From Acidovorax soli (GTDB taxonomy: Bacteria; Pseudomonadota; Gammaproteobacteria; Burkholderiales; Burkholderiaceae_C), in assembly GCF_014207955.1 (NCBI RefSeq), contig NZ_JACHLK010000004.1, forward strand, positions 310,001 through 374,000: a stretch of DNA of 64,000 nucleotides, written 5' to 3'. Positions 34,028 through 42,255 of this stretch are shown here, in pieces. The notes beneath the pieces were generated by a model, which was given only the letters and a program-made list of their open reading frames with translations, searched no databases and was not told the origin of the DNA. Numbering within the stretch: position 1 is the stretch's first letter; every line of letters begins with the position of its first letter. A program made the translations under genes and the position numbers.

Positions 34028-34615
34028 ATGAGCTCCCACCTACTCCTGATCCTGGGCCTGCTGTTCCCGCTGATCAGCTGGCTCACCCTGGCGGGCAGTT
34101 GGTGGACGGCGCGGCGCTCCGGTGGCCATTCCTCGCCGGTGCTGGTGCCCTTTGTCGGCCCGCTGGTGCTGACCTGGTGGCTTTGGCAGCAGGGGGCCCG
34201 GGGGTGGACTTTTGCCCTGCCCTGGGTGCTCGATATCGGAACTGTGATGTTCCTCTACGTGCTACCCCGGCTGGTGGCTGAGGAATGGCGAACGAGCCGT
34301 TTCACGCGCGTCCTCGCATTGACGGGATCGCAGGGCGTGGCGCAGGTCCGCATCTCGCTCCACTCCGGCGGGCACTACCTCTTGAAGAAGCGGTGGAACC
34401 GGGCCCCGGGTGAACTGGGGACGATCGCCCTGAGTGAGCCGGGGACCTATGTCCAAGGTGCCGCGGGCTCGCTGGAGCTGCGCAGCCATGCGGGCAAAGT
34501 CCGGCGGTTGGCGCTGGACGCAGACCACGGGTATCTGGTGTCCGACCCGGGCGATGCGGGTGACCGGAGCCTGGATGGCTGGCGGCTGCAGGCCAGCGTC
34601 GAGCGCAGTCCGTGA
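34028..34615 (+). CDS. membrane protein of unknown function
   Basis: A 195-residue protein with three N-terminal helices (about residues 5-25, 36-54, 60-80: LILGLLFPLISWLTLAG, VLVPFVGPLVLTWWLW, DIGTVMFLYVLPRLV) and a cytoplasmic beta-rich domain (about 95-195) containing QVRISLHSGGHYLLKKRW. No family is recognised. It follows the PilP-like gene by 39 bases on the same strand and could be cotranscribed. Confidence 0.65.
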   Translation: MSSHLLLILGLLFPLISWLTLAGSWWTARRSGGHSSPVLVPFVGPLVLTWWLWQQGARGWTFALPWVLDIGTVMFLYVLPRLVAEEWRTSRFTRVLALTGSQGVAQVRISLHSGGHYLLKKRWNRAPGELGTIALSEPGTYVQGAAGSLELRSHAGKVRRLALDADHGYLVSDPGDAGDRSLDGWRLQASVERSP

Positions 34616-34683
34616 CTACGGGCATGCCTTTCGTGGAGGCAGGTGTGTCGGGCCACGAACGGTGAACAGGCGTTCATGATGGC

Positions 34684-35646
34684 TCACTCCACCTGCATCA
34701 CCACCTTGCCAATGGTCTGCCGCCCCTCCAGCGCGCGGTGGGCCTGCGCGCCGTCGCGCAGGGCAAACCTGTGTGCAATGCGCAGTTGCACATCGCCCGT
34801 CTGGATCCATTCAAACAGCTGCTCCGCGCGCGAGCGGCGCTCCTGCGCGGTGGTGAGCACGTTCCACAGGTCGCCACCCACCAGTGCCAGTGAGCGGTCC
34901 ATGAGCAGGCGCGGGTCCACCGGCGCGGGGTCGCCCGCGGCCATGCCGTAGAAGACCACGGTGCCGCCGGTGCGCGCAGCGGCCAGACTGTCGGGCAGCG
35001 TGGTGCCCACAGAGTCGTACACCACATCCGCCCCGCGCCCACCGGTGATGGCCTGCACGGCCTGCAGCCAATGCTCGGTAGGGAGCACCTCGTCCACCCC
35101 GAGCCCACGCACCGCCTGGCGCTTGGCCTCGGTCGACGCGATGGCAATGACCCGTGCACCCAGGCGCCGCAGCATCTGCACGAGCAGCAGCCCCACGCCG
35201 CCCGCGGCCGCATGCACCACCGCCCAGTCCCCCGGGCGCACCGCGTAGCTGTCGCGGCACAGGTACTGCGCCGTCAGGCCCTGCAACAGGCTGCCCGCGG
35301 CCGTGTCGAACGAGATGGCGTCGGGCAAGGGGATGAGCCGGTCCACATCCACCGCGCACAGCCCGGCATTGGCAAACGGACTGTCGGCAAAGCCCACCCG
35401 CTGGCCCGCCTGCAGGCCGCTGCCCGGGGGGGCGCTGACGATTTCGCCCGCGCCCTCATAGCCCAGGATCCACGGCGGCGATCCGGCCAGGTGGTAGTTG
35501 CCCTTGCGGCGGTAGATGTCCGCAAAGTTCAGCCCCACGGCGCGCATGCGCACCAGCGCCTGCCCGGGCGCTGGAACCGGGTCGGGCACCACTTCATGGC
35601 GCAGGACATCGGCATCGCCGAACTGGTGGAAGACGAGTGCGTGCAT
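34684..35646 (-). CDS. quinone oxidoreductase (NADPH-dependent, MDR/zinc-free ADH family)
   Basis: A 320-residue medium-chain reductase of the QorA type. It has GLNFADIYRRKGNYH, GYEGAGEIV, the Rossmann loop AAAGGVGLLLVQM (AxxGGVG), STEAKRQAVRGLG (NADPH side) and YDSVGTTLPDSL. The catalytic zinc ligands of alcohol dehydrogenases are missing, as expected for quinone reductases. The start ATG at 35644-35646 yields MHALVFHQFGDAD, the standard beginning. Confidence 0.9.
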   Translation of the reverse strand: MHALVFHQFGDADVLRHEVVPDPVPAPGQALVRMRAVGLNFADIYRRKGNYHLAGSPPWILGYEGAGEIVSAPPGSGLQAGQRVGFADSPFANAGLCAVDVDRLIPLPDAISFDTAAGSLLQGLTAQYLCRDSYAVRPGDWAVVHAAAGGVGLLLVQMLRRLGARVIAIASTEAKRQAVRGLGVDEVLPTEHWLQAVQAITGGRGADVVYDSVGTTLPDSLAAARTGGTVVFYGMAAGDPAPVDPRLLMDRSLALVGGDLWNVLTTAQERRSRAEQLFEWIQTGDVQLRIAHRFALRDGAQAHRALEGRQTIGKVVMQVE

Positions 35647-35887
35647 CGAGGGGCCTTTCTGTGACGGATGGCAGATGGCAAGAGAAAGTATTTTTTCTCC
35701 TGCGATGGGAAGAGGGTTCCAACCCACTGTGCGGTGCCGCTGCATCGCGGACCGCGGCTTATGAAAGCAGTCAGGTTAGCACCGGCAGACTGGCGCGGCG
35801 AGGGGCTGGGGCTGCATTCAGTCGGTAGAAAAACTGCTGGCTTGGTGGGGCTTGCGCCAGTGAGGCAGTGGATATAAACTGAACTTA

Positions 35888-36253
35888 ATGGTTCAGTATT
35901 CGGACGCCCACCTCGATGCCGCCTTTGCTGCGCTGGCCGATTCCACCCGGCGTGGCGTGCTGCAGCAGCTCGGGCGCGCCGATGCGTCCATCTCCGACCT
36001 GGCGGCCAAGTTCGGCATGACCCTCACGGGCATGAAAAAGCACGTCGGCGTGCTGGAGCAGGCGGGGCTGGTCACCACGCAGAAGCTCGGGCGTGTGCGC
36101 CAGTGCCAGTTGGGCCCGCGCCCGCTGGAGGTACAAGCGCTGTGGATCGCGCAGCACCGCCAGCTCTGGGAGGCCCGCTTCGACGCGCTGGACCAGGTGG
36201 TCGAGGAATTGCAACACCAGGAGAAAACCGATGGACGCAGGAAACACATCTAG
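35888..36253 (+). CDS. ArsR-family winged-helix regulator
   Basis: A 121-residue repressor-type protein: LADSTRRGVLQQL, the recognition helix region SISDLAAKFGMTLTGMKKHVGVLEQAGLV, and the wing TTQKLGRVRQCQLGP. No cysteine metal site is visible, so it belongs to the group usually paired with SRPBCC proteins. Its last 23 bases overlap the next gene, an SRPBCC protein, so the two are coupled. Confidence 0.9.
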   Translation: MVQYSDAHLDAAFAALADSTRRGVLQQLGRADASISDLAAKFGMTLTGMKKHVGVLEQAGLVTTQKLGRVRQCQLGPRPLEVQALWIAQHRQLWEARFDALDQVVEELQHQEKTDGRRKHI

Positions 36254-36746
36254 CCAGCCCGCCGCCCCGCAGCATCGCCTGTCGGTGGAGCGCCAATCCG
36301 AGCGTGAATTGGTCGTCACGCGCACCATCAAGGCCCCGCCGCGCACCGTGTTCAAGGCCTGGACCGATGCCGCGCTGTTCCAGCGCTGGTGGGTGCCCCA
36401 ATCCTTTGGCCTGGCGCTGCTGTCGTGCGAGCTCGACGTGCGCGTGGGCGGCAGCTACCGCCTGGTGTTCAGCCACCCCGACGCGCCTCAGGGCATGGCC
36501 TTCCATGGCCGCTACCTGGAAGTGGTGCCGCCCGCGCGCCTGGTCTGGACCAATGACGAAGCCGGCGGCAGCGGCCAGGTCACCACCGTCACCTTCGAGG
36601 AACAGCCCGCGGGGCACACGCTGCTCACCGTGCACGACCTCTACCCCAGCAAGGAAGCGCTCGACGCCGAGATCGCCGCCGGCAGCACGGGCTGGAACGA
36701 CGAGACCTTCGACCAGCTCGACGCGCTGGTGGGCCCCATGGGTTGA
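36231..36746 (+). CDS. SRPBCC (AHSA1-like) protein paired with ArsR regulator
   Basis: A 171-residue START/Bet v1-like protein of the Aha1-C type: VVTRTIKAPPRTVFKAWTDA, FQRWWVPQSFG, the GGSYRLVFSHP strand, GRYLEVVPPARLVWTND, TVTFEEQPAGHTLLTVHD. ArsR-SRPBCC pairs are common in proteobacteria; their ligand is unknown. The ATG at 36231 lies within the end of the ArsR gene, after CAGGAG. Confidence 0.88.
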   Translation: MDAGNTSSQPAAPQHRLSVERQSERELVVTRTIKAPPRTVFKAWTDAALFQRWWVPQSFGLALLSCELDVRVGGSYRLVFSHPDAPQGMAFHGRYLEVVPPARLVWTNDEAGGSGQVTTVTFEEQPAGHTLLTVHDLYPSKEALDAEIAAGSTGWNDETFDQLDALVGPMG

Positions 36747-36776
36747 GCCCAGCAGGCCCGGCGGGGCAGGCCGCCC

Positions 36777-37772
36777 CTACTCCTTGATATTGACGCTCTG
36801 CACCACCTTCAGATTGCGGGCGTATTCGGCCTGCACGAAGCGGGCGAGGTCCTGGGCCGAGCCGCTGCCCGGCAGGGCGCCTTGCTCCTGCAGCTTCGTG
36901 CGCACTTCAGGGGTGCTCAGCACGGCGTTGAGTTCCTGGTTCAGGCGCGCGACGATGGGGGCGGGGGTTTGCGCGGGGGCGAACAGGCCGGTCCAGGCCA
37001 CCGGGGCGTAGCCCTTGAGGCCGGGCATTTCGTCGAAGGTGGGCACGTTGGGCAGCGCTTCGAGGCGCTTGGTGCCGGTCACGCCCAGGGCCTTGAGCTT
37101 GCCGCTTTGCACGTAGCCGGGCACCGCGCCGGCGCTGATGAGCATGGCGGTGTCGACCTGCTCGCCGATCACGTCGGTGGCGATCTGCGCTGCGCCGCGG
37201 TAGGGGATGTGGGTGACGTAGATGCCGCTGCGCTGCTTGAGCAGCTCCATGGACAGGTGCAGCACCGTGCCCACGCCCGAGGTGGCGTAGCTGGTCTTGC
37301 CAGGCGAGGCCTTGGCGAGCTTGACGAAGTCGGCATAGCTGGCCACGCCCAGGCCGGGCCGCGCCACCAGCACCATGGGGGCAGTGTTCACCAGGCCCAC
37401 GGGCGCCAGGTCCTTGAGCGGATCGAACTTGTACGCGGCGGGGTTGACCAGCTTGCCGATCGCAATCGTGCTGTCGGGCGCGGCCACGAGGGTGTAGCCG
37501 TCGGGCGCTGCGGCGGCGGCCTTGGCCACGCCGATGGCGCCGCCGGCACCGCTCACGTTCTCGATCACCACCGATTGCTTGAGCCGCTCCGACAGCCGCG
37601 TGGCCACCATGCGCGCCACGAAGTCCACGCTGCCGCCGGCGGAGTAGGGCACGATCAGCGTGATGGGCTTGGCCGATGGCCAGGCCGCAGGCGCCGGTGC
37701 CTGCGCATGCGCCGGGCCCAGGGCCAGCAGGGGGAGGGTGGCGGCGAGCAGCGGGGCAGCAAGGTATCGCAT
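36777..37772 (-). CDS. Bug-family periplasmic solute receptor (tripartite tricarboxylate transporter type)
   Basis: A 331-residue exported receptor. Residues 1-23 form the signal peptide (AHAQ). Bug features: ITLIVPYSAGGSVDFVARM, VVIENVSGAGGAIGV, ASPGKTSYATSGVGT, HIPYRGAAQI, ALPNVPTFDEM. It is the downstream partner of the adenosine deaminase gene, 56 bases away on the same strand, so a purine or related compound is a reasonable ligand. No membrane subunits are encoded here; Bug receptors often lack them locally. Confidence 0.9.
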   Translation of the reverse strand: MRYLAAPLLAATLPLLALGPAHAQAPAPAAWPSAKPITLIVPYSAGGSVDFVARMVATRLSERLKQSVVIENVSGAGGAIGVAKAAAAAPDGYTLVAAPDSTIAIGKLVNPAAYKFDPLKDLAPVGLVNTAPMVLVARPGLGVASYADFVKLAKASPGKTSYATSGVGTVLHLSMELLKQRSGIYVTHIPYRGAAQIATDVIGEQVDTAMLISAGAVPGYVQSGKLKALGVTGTKRLEALPNVPTFDEMPGLKGYAPVAWTGLFAPAQTPAPIVARLNQELNAVLSTPEVRTKLQEQGALPGSGSAQDLARFVQAEYARNLKVVQSVNIKE

Positions 37773-37828
37773 GGTGTCAAGGTCTCTCGGTGGGGGCTGT
37801 GCGGAGGGGGTGGTGTGCGAAGGGGGCG

Positions 37829-38914
37829 TCAGGCCAGGCCGTGCGTGGCGCGCAGCGCATCGAACTGTGCGCTCCATTCGCCCGCCCAGCGGCGGCGCTG
37901 GGTGTCGTCGATCCAGGCGCCGTCCAGGCCGTTGTGCATGAAGCCGCGCAGGTCGTCGAGGCCAAAGCCGAAGTCGCGCACCATCTTGAGCCAGGCCCCG
38001 GTGGGCGTGACCTGGTGCAGCGTGGGGTCGTCGGTGTTGGGGTGGATGCGCAGGCCCAGGGCCGGCATGTGGCGGATGGGGTGGTCCAGCGCCCAGCGCT
38101 CGGGCGCCAGCGTGCGCAGGTAGTAGGAGTTGGTAGGCACCACGGTAAAGACCACGCCGCGCTCGGCGCACTCGCGCGCGAAGGCCGGGTGGTCGACCAC
38201 CGTGTAGCCGTGGTCGATGCGGTCCACCTGCAGCACATCGAGCGCGGTGCGCACGTTGGTCCAGGGCATGCCGAACTCGCCGGCGTGCGCGGTGGTTTTC
38301 AGGCCCGCGCGCTGCGCGTCGCGGTAGGCCTGCAGAAACAGCTCGGGCGGGCGGTCGTTCTCGCGGTAGTCGATGCCGATGCCGACCACCTCGTCGCAGC
38401 GCTGCGCCGCCACCCACTGCACCATCTCCACCGCAGCCTCGGGCGATGCCTCGCGGTCCACCGCCGCAATCAGCCGGCCGGTGATGCCCCACTGCTGCTC
38501 CGCGTCGCGAATGGCGCGCACGATGGCGCCCTGCGCCAGCGGGTAGGCAATGCCCGAGGCGTGCACCGTGCCGGTCGGGTTCCAGGAGAACTCGGCATGG
38601 CGCACCGTGTGGGCCGCGGCGTCTTCCAGGTATTCAATCGTCAGCTGGTACAGGTCGTCGGCGCTGCGCACCAGCTGCGCGTCGAGCGCGCGCAGCACGC
38701 GCAGCACGCCCACGGGCTTTTCGCCGCGCGTGTAGAAGCTTTCGACCTCCTCCTCGGCCAGCGGTGCGCCGGCGCGGCGGTTGAGCGCGGCAAAGGTCGC
38801 CTGGCGCACCGTGCCGAACAGGTGGCAGTGCAGCTCTACCTTGGGGATGGCACGCAGAAAGGCTTCGAGGGGCGCGCCGGCGTCGGCGTCAGCGGGGGCG
38901 GAATGCGGGCTCAT
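37829..38914 (-). CDS. adenosine deaminase family protein
   Basis: A 361-residue zinc amidohydrolase of the adenosine/adenine deaminase family. Zinc and catalytic residues are visible: His29 and His31 (VELHCHLFG), His210 and Glu213 (TTAHAGEFG), His235 (DRIDHGY), Asp295/Asp296 (HPNTDDP). The family deaminates adenosine, adenine or related aminopurines. Gene context (Bug receptor, divergent LysR) suggests a catabolic rather than housekeeping role. The start ATG is 38912-38914. Confidence 0.87.
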   Translation of the reverse strand: MSPHSAPADADAGAPLEAFLRAIPKVELHCHLFGTVRQATFAALNRRAGAPLAEEEVESFYTRGEKPVGVLRVLRALDAQLVRSADDLYQLTIEYLEDAAAHTVRHAEFSWNPTGTVHASGIAYPLAQGAIVRAIRDAEQQWGITGRLIAAVDREASPEAAVEMVQWVAAQRCDEVVGIGIDYRENDRPPELFLQAYRDAQRAGLKTTAHAGEFGMPWTNVRTALDVLQVDRIDHGYTVVDHPAFARECAERGVVFTVVPTNSYYLRTLAPERWALDHPIRHMPALGLRIHPNTDDPTLHQVTPTGAWLKMVRDFGFGLDDLRGFMHNGLDGAWIDDTQRRRWAGEWSAQFDALRATHGLA

Positions 38915-38937
38915 GCCGAAAGTCTAGGTACACCCCG

Positions 38938-39000
38938 CAGATAAGGAAAATTTCAAATTTCTATATATTCATTCATTGGATCTATAACCGCCGATGCAAT
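38938..39000. promoter_or_regulatory. AT-rich divergent control region between deaminase and LysR genes
   Basis: A sharply AT-rich patch in a GC-rich genome contains the imperfect dyad GAAAATTTCAAATTTC (38946-38961) and CTATATATTC (38961-38970). It lies between the divergent adenosine deaminase and LysR genes, where a LysR protein would bind. Confidence 0.45.
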
Positions 39001-39012
39001 GAAAGCCAAGCC

Positions 39013-40005
39013 ATGGGCACCACCACCGCACTCCACGCGCTCACCTTGCGGCAACTGCGCTTTTTCTCCGTGCTTGTCGAAGAAGGGCATTTCGGCCGGG
39101 CGGCGCGCCGGCTGTCCATCACCCAGCCGGCGCTGAGCAACGCCATCAAGCAGATGGAGCGGCTGGTGGGGGCTGCGCTGCTCACCCGCTCCACGCACCA
39201 GCTCGAACTCACGCCGCTGGGCGCCGAGGTGCTGGCGCGCACCGACTTCGTGGTGCACACGGTGGACAGCGCCTTGAAGGACATCGACAACACCGTGCAG
39301 CGCGGGCGCGCGCTGGTGCGCATCGGTGTCATCCCTTCGGCCAGCGCGCGCGTGGTGGCGGCGGTGGGGGAGTTTCTCGCAGAAGAAGGGGAACAGCCGC
39401 AAGATGCGGCTGCGCCGGCGCAGCAGCGCAGCCGCATGGACCTGGCCTGGCGCGATGCCCCCTCCACCACGCTGCTGGCCGAGGTGCGCAGCGGGCAGCT
39501 CGACCTGGCGATTGCCGCCATCACCGAGCCCCCGGGCAGCCTGGTGTGCACCGACCTGTTCCGCGACCCGCTGGTGCTGGTGCTGCGCCGCGACCACGCG
39601 CTGGCCCAGGCCGAGGCGCCCGTGGCCTGGCAAGACATCGGGCACGAGCGGCTGGCACTGTTCGAGAGCGGCAGCATGCCGGCGCTGGGCGAGTCGGCCC
39701 GCGCGCAGTTTGCCCAGCATGCCGAGCCCTACCGCGTGAGCTATGCCGAGACACTCTACGCCCTGGTGCGCGGCGGCATGGCCTTGGGCCTGATGCCGCA
39801 GCTGTACACCGCCACGCTGCGCGACCCGGACCTGGTGGTGCTGCCCCTGGTCACCCCGCACATCGAGCGGCGCGTGGTGCTGGTCTACCAGCCCGGCCCC
39901 ATGCGCAGCCAGGTGGTGCAGGCGCTGCGGGCGTTCTTGCAGGCGCGCCTGGCTGCAGCCCCTGCGCCCAACAAGCCGGCGCGCCGGGCGAGGCGCGCGC
40001 AGTGA
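39013..40005 (+). CDS. LysR-family regulator, divergent from the deaminase-Bug operon
   Basis: A 330-residue LysR protein. The N-terminal winged helix spans residues 10-68 (LRQLRFFSVLVEEGHFGRAA, LSITQPALSNAIKQMERLVG) and a linker helix follows. The C-terminal effector domain starts near residue 95 (ALVRIGVIPSASARVV) with SGQLDLAIAAI and ALYALVRGGMALGLMP. It probably activates the deaminase and Bug genes. A short basic tail (RRARRAQ) ends it. Confidence 0.9.
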   Translation: MGTTTALHALTLRQLRFFSVLVEEGHFGRAARRLSITQPALSNAIKQMERLVGAALLTRSTHQLELTPLGAEVLARTDFVVHTVDSALKDIDNTVQRGRALVRIGVIPSASARVVAAVGEFLAEEGEQPQDAAAPAQQRSRMDLAWRDAPSTTLLAEVRSGQLDLAIAAITEPPGSLVCTDLFRDPLVLVLRRDHALAQAEAPVAWQDIGHERLALFESGSMPALGESARAQFAQHAEPYRVSYAETLYALVRGGMALGLMPQLYTATLRDPDLVVLPLVTPHIERRVVLVYQPGPMRSQVVQALRAFLQARLAAAPAPNKPARRARRAQ

Positions 40006-40141
40006 TCACGGCCTGCGGAACGTAAAAAAGTGCGTCTTTCGGGCGCTCCATGTCGATCTGGCGGGTTCTCGTTCGTCGAGTGCTTACGGGGTGCCCATGG
40101 AGGGCACGCCGAATGGTCGTCAACCCAACAGGAGTCAAGAC

Positions 40142-40510
40142 ATGTCCTACATCGATGGTTTCGTGATCGCCGTCCCCACCGCCAACAAGGAAAAATTCGC
40201 CGCGCACGCGCGCCAGCTCGACCCGATCTTCATCGAGCTGGGCGCCATCCGCGTGATCGAGGGCTGGGGCGACGACGTCCCCGACGGCAAGCTCACCGAC
40301 TTCCGCCGCGCGGTGCAGGCCACGGCCGAGGAGACGGTGGTGTTCTCCTGGGTCGAATGGCCCGACAAGGCCACGCGCGACGCAGGCATGAAGAAAATGA
40401 TGGAAGACCCGCGCATGGACCCGTCCAACCCCGCCAACCCGCCCATGCCCTTCGATGGCAAGCGCATGATCTTCGGCGGTTTTGAGCCGGTGGTTGAAGT
40501 GAGGGCGTGA
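40142..40510 (+). CDS. DUF1428 family protein
   Basis: A 122-residue ferredoxin-like-fold protein with the whole DUF1428 pattern: SYIDGFVIAVPTANKEKFAAH, ALRVIEGWGDD-like GAIRVIEGWGDDVPDGK, VVFSWVEWPDKATRDAG, MPFDGKRMIFGGFEPVV. Its function is unknown in all organisms; often it is a single gene. An AACAGGAG site precedes the ATG at 40142. Confidence 0.9.
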   Translation: MSYIDGFVIAVPTANKEKFAAHARQLDPIFIELGAIRVIEGWGDDVPDGKLTDFRRAVQATAEETVVFSWVEWPDKATRDAGMKKMMEDPRMDPSNPANPPMPFDGKRMIFGGFEPVVEVRA

Positions 40511-40592
40511 GCAGGGTATGGGATAGTCTGTCGGCGGGACCGTTGCGCATCCCGCCGTGCCTGCCTGCCCGCCGCGCCGAGATCCGAATCCC

Positions 40593-41513
40593 ATGACCGC
40601 CCACGCCAATCCCCACAGCAGCCCCGCCGCCCCGCCCCTGCAGGGCCTGCCCTCCCTGAAGGCGCTGCACGCCTTCGAGGCCGCGGCGCGGCACCTGAAC
40701 TTTCGGCTTGCAGCCGAGGAGCTGGACGTGACGCAGGGCGCCGTGGCGCAGCAGGTGCGCGCGCTGGAAGCCGAGCTCGGGGTGCGCCTGTTCGAGCGCC
40801 GTGCGCGCGGCCTGGCACCTACCGAGGCTGGCAGCGCCTATGCGCTGCGCGTGCGCCGTGCGCTGGAGGAGATTGCCGACGCCACACGCCAGCTGCGCCC
40901 GGGCGAACGGCAGGTCACCATCAGCGTCGCGCCGACCCTGGCCGCCAAGTGGCTGCTGCCCCGCCTGCCGCGCTTTGCCGAGCGCCACCCGGGAGTCGAG
41001 CTGCGCGTGCTGGCCTCCGAGCGCGTGTCACGCTTCCATGCCGAGGGGGTCGATCTGTCGATCCGCTATGGCCAGCCGCCGTTCGGGCCGGGGCTGCATG
41101 TCGAGCGGCTGCTGGAGAACACCTTGATCGCCGTGGGCAGCCCGGCGCTGGTGGGCGCTGCGGGCGCGCTGACGCCCAAGCGGCTGGCCAGGCTGCCGCT
41201 GATCCACGACGCCCATGGCTCCTGGCCCGCGTTCTTTGCGCAGGCGGGCTTGCCGGTGCCGCCGCCGGGCGGCACGCGCTTCAACCAGATCGGCCTGGCC
41301 ATTGACGCGGCCATCGCCGGCCAGGGGCTGGCGCTGGCCAGCCCGTTCTTCGTCGCCCCCGACATCGCCGCCGGCCGGTTGGTGCGGGTGCTGCCGCAGG
41401 TGGCGCTGCGCACGGGCATCGACTACCACCTCGTGTGGCCGCAGCGGGCGCGTGGCGGCGATGTGCCTCTGGACGAGGTCACCGCATGGCTGCTGGAGGA
41501 GGCGGCGCGCTAG
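40593..41513 (+). CDS. LysR-family regulator (GcvA-like)
   Basis: A 306-residue LysR protein of the GcvA group: LPSLKALHAFEAAARHLNFRLAAEEL, VTQGAVAQQVRALEAELG, LFERRARGLAPTEAG, then the effector domain VTISVAPTLAAKWLLPRLPRF and VDLSIRYGQPPF. GcvA-like regulators control varied genes; no target is apparent here, since neighbours are codirectional or unrelated. The ATG at 40593 is preferred to a GTG at 40557. Confidence 0.88.
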   Translation: MTAHANPHSSPAAPPLQGLPSLKALHAFEAAARHLNFRLAAEELDVTQGAVAQQVRALEAELGVRLFERRARGLAPTEAGSAYALRVRRALEEIADATRQLRPGERQVTISVAPTLAAKWLLPRLPRFAERHPGVELRVLASERVSRFHAEGVDLSIRYGQPPFGPGLHVERLLENTLIAVGSPALVGAAGALTPKRLARLPLIHDAHGSWPAFFAQAGLPVPPPGGTRFNQIGLAIDAAIAGQGLALASPFFVAPDIAAGRLVRVLPQVALRTGIDYHLVWPQRARGGDVPLDEVTAWLLEEAAR

Positions 41514-41581
41514 GCGCCTGCGGCCCCGCGCTGCTGCCCCGAGATCGACTTTGAACGCCACCACCCGGACGCACTGCACCC

Positions 41582-41962
41582 ATGCGCACTCAGCCGAACC
41601 TGACGACCAGGGTTCTCCACGCCCAATGCTCGGCGTCCGCTTACGACGCGTGCTACGAGATGGCCTTCGTGTATTGCCAGGATCCAGCCCAGCGTTACTG
41701 TTTCTCGCTGACCCGCTATCCTGAACGGGACGAGATGGAGCTGATGGTGAGTGATCAGGTGCTCACCCAGGTGAACGATCTGGATCTTTCTCTGGACGGG
41801 AGCGTCCTCACGGCGCGCCTGGATGCAGGGGTGGCCGACCAACTTGACGGAACCGGGCAGTACGTCATCCACCTGGAGGCCTCCGACGAAGAATTGCAGC
41901 AGCTTGTGCTGGCGCTGGAGAAGATCTTCGAGGGCAAGCAGGGCTTCAAGCAGGTGCTCTAG
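41582..41962 (+). CDS. small protein with Imm10-like layout
   Basis: A 126-residue acidic protein: a strand-rich N-terminus (CYEMAFVYCQDPAQRYCFSLTRYPERDEMELM), then DLDLSLDGSVLTARLDAGVADQLDG, YVIHLEASDEELQQLVLALEKIFEG. The order and motifs resemble polymorphic-toxin immunity proteins of the Imm10 type, but this is pattern-matching and not certain. It stands 142 bases from a tRNA-Arg gene, with no toxin beside it. The start ATG is at 41582. Confidence 0.6.
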   Translation: MRTQPNLTTRVLHAQCSASAYDACYEMAFVYCQDPAQRYCFSLTRYPERDEMELMVSDQVLTQVNDLDLSLDGSVLTARLDAGVADQLDGTGQYVIHLEASDEELQQLVLALEKIFEGKQGFKQVL

Positions 41963-42104
41963 CAAGGCCAGGTGCTCGGGCTGGCTTCCACCTGGGGCTG
42001 CCTGTTCGCCGTGCAGCGGCAGGAAGGCTGGGGCGGGCTTTGTCCCCGGCATGTCCCCAACAGCAGTTTGAAACTCGTAAGTCGTTGATTCGTAACGAGT
42101 AGGG

Positions 42105-42179
42105 TGGTCCCCTCGACAGGAATCGAACCTGTATCTAGCGCTTAGGAGGCACTCGTTCTATCCATTGAACTACGAGGAG
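42105..42179 (-). tRNA. tRNA-Arg (anticodon CCT)
   Basis: Read on the minus strand, the sequence folds into a full cloverleaf. The acceptor CTCCTCG pairs with CGAGGGG (one T-G wobble). The D arm is GTTCAATGGATAGAAC, and the anticodon stem AGTGC/GCGCT has loop CTCCTAA (anticodon CCT). The T arm is ACAGG TTCGATT CCTGT. The discriminator A and CCA are encoded. It reads the rare AGG codon. Confidence 0.95.
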
Positions 42180-42255
42180 GACGCAGGCGCGCATTGTAGG
42201 GGCAGTGCAGGGTGGTCCCGGTGATGCCCGCTTTTTTGCTCCATGCGCCCTTTCC

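Noticed and set aside
42063..42104. Integrase attachment site next to tRNA-Arg
   Set aside because: A short inverted repeat is present but no integrase gene and no repeated tRNA 3' end was found in the window.
42200..42237. Plus-strand hairpin followed by six T near the tRNA
   Set aside because: The stem is only five bases with a 20-base loop and lies opposite to both flanking minus-strand genes, so a terminator function is not convincing.
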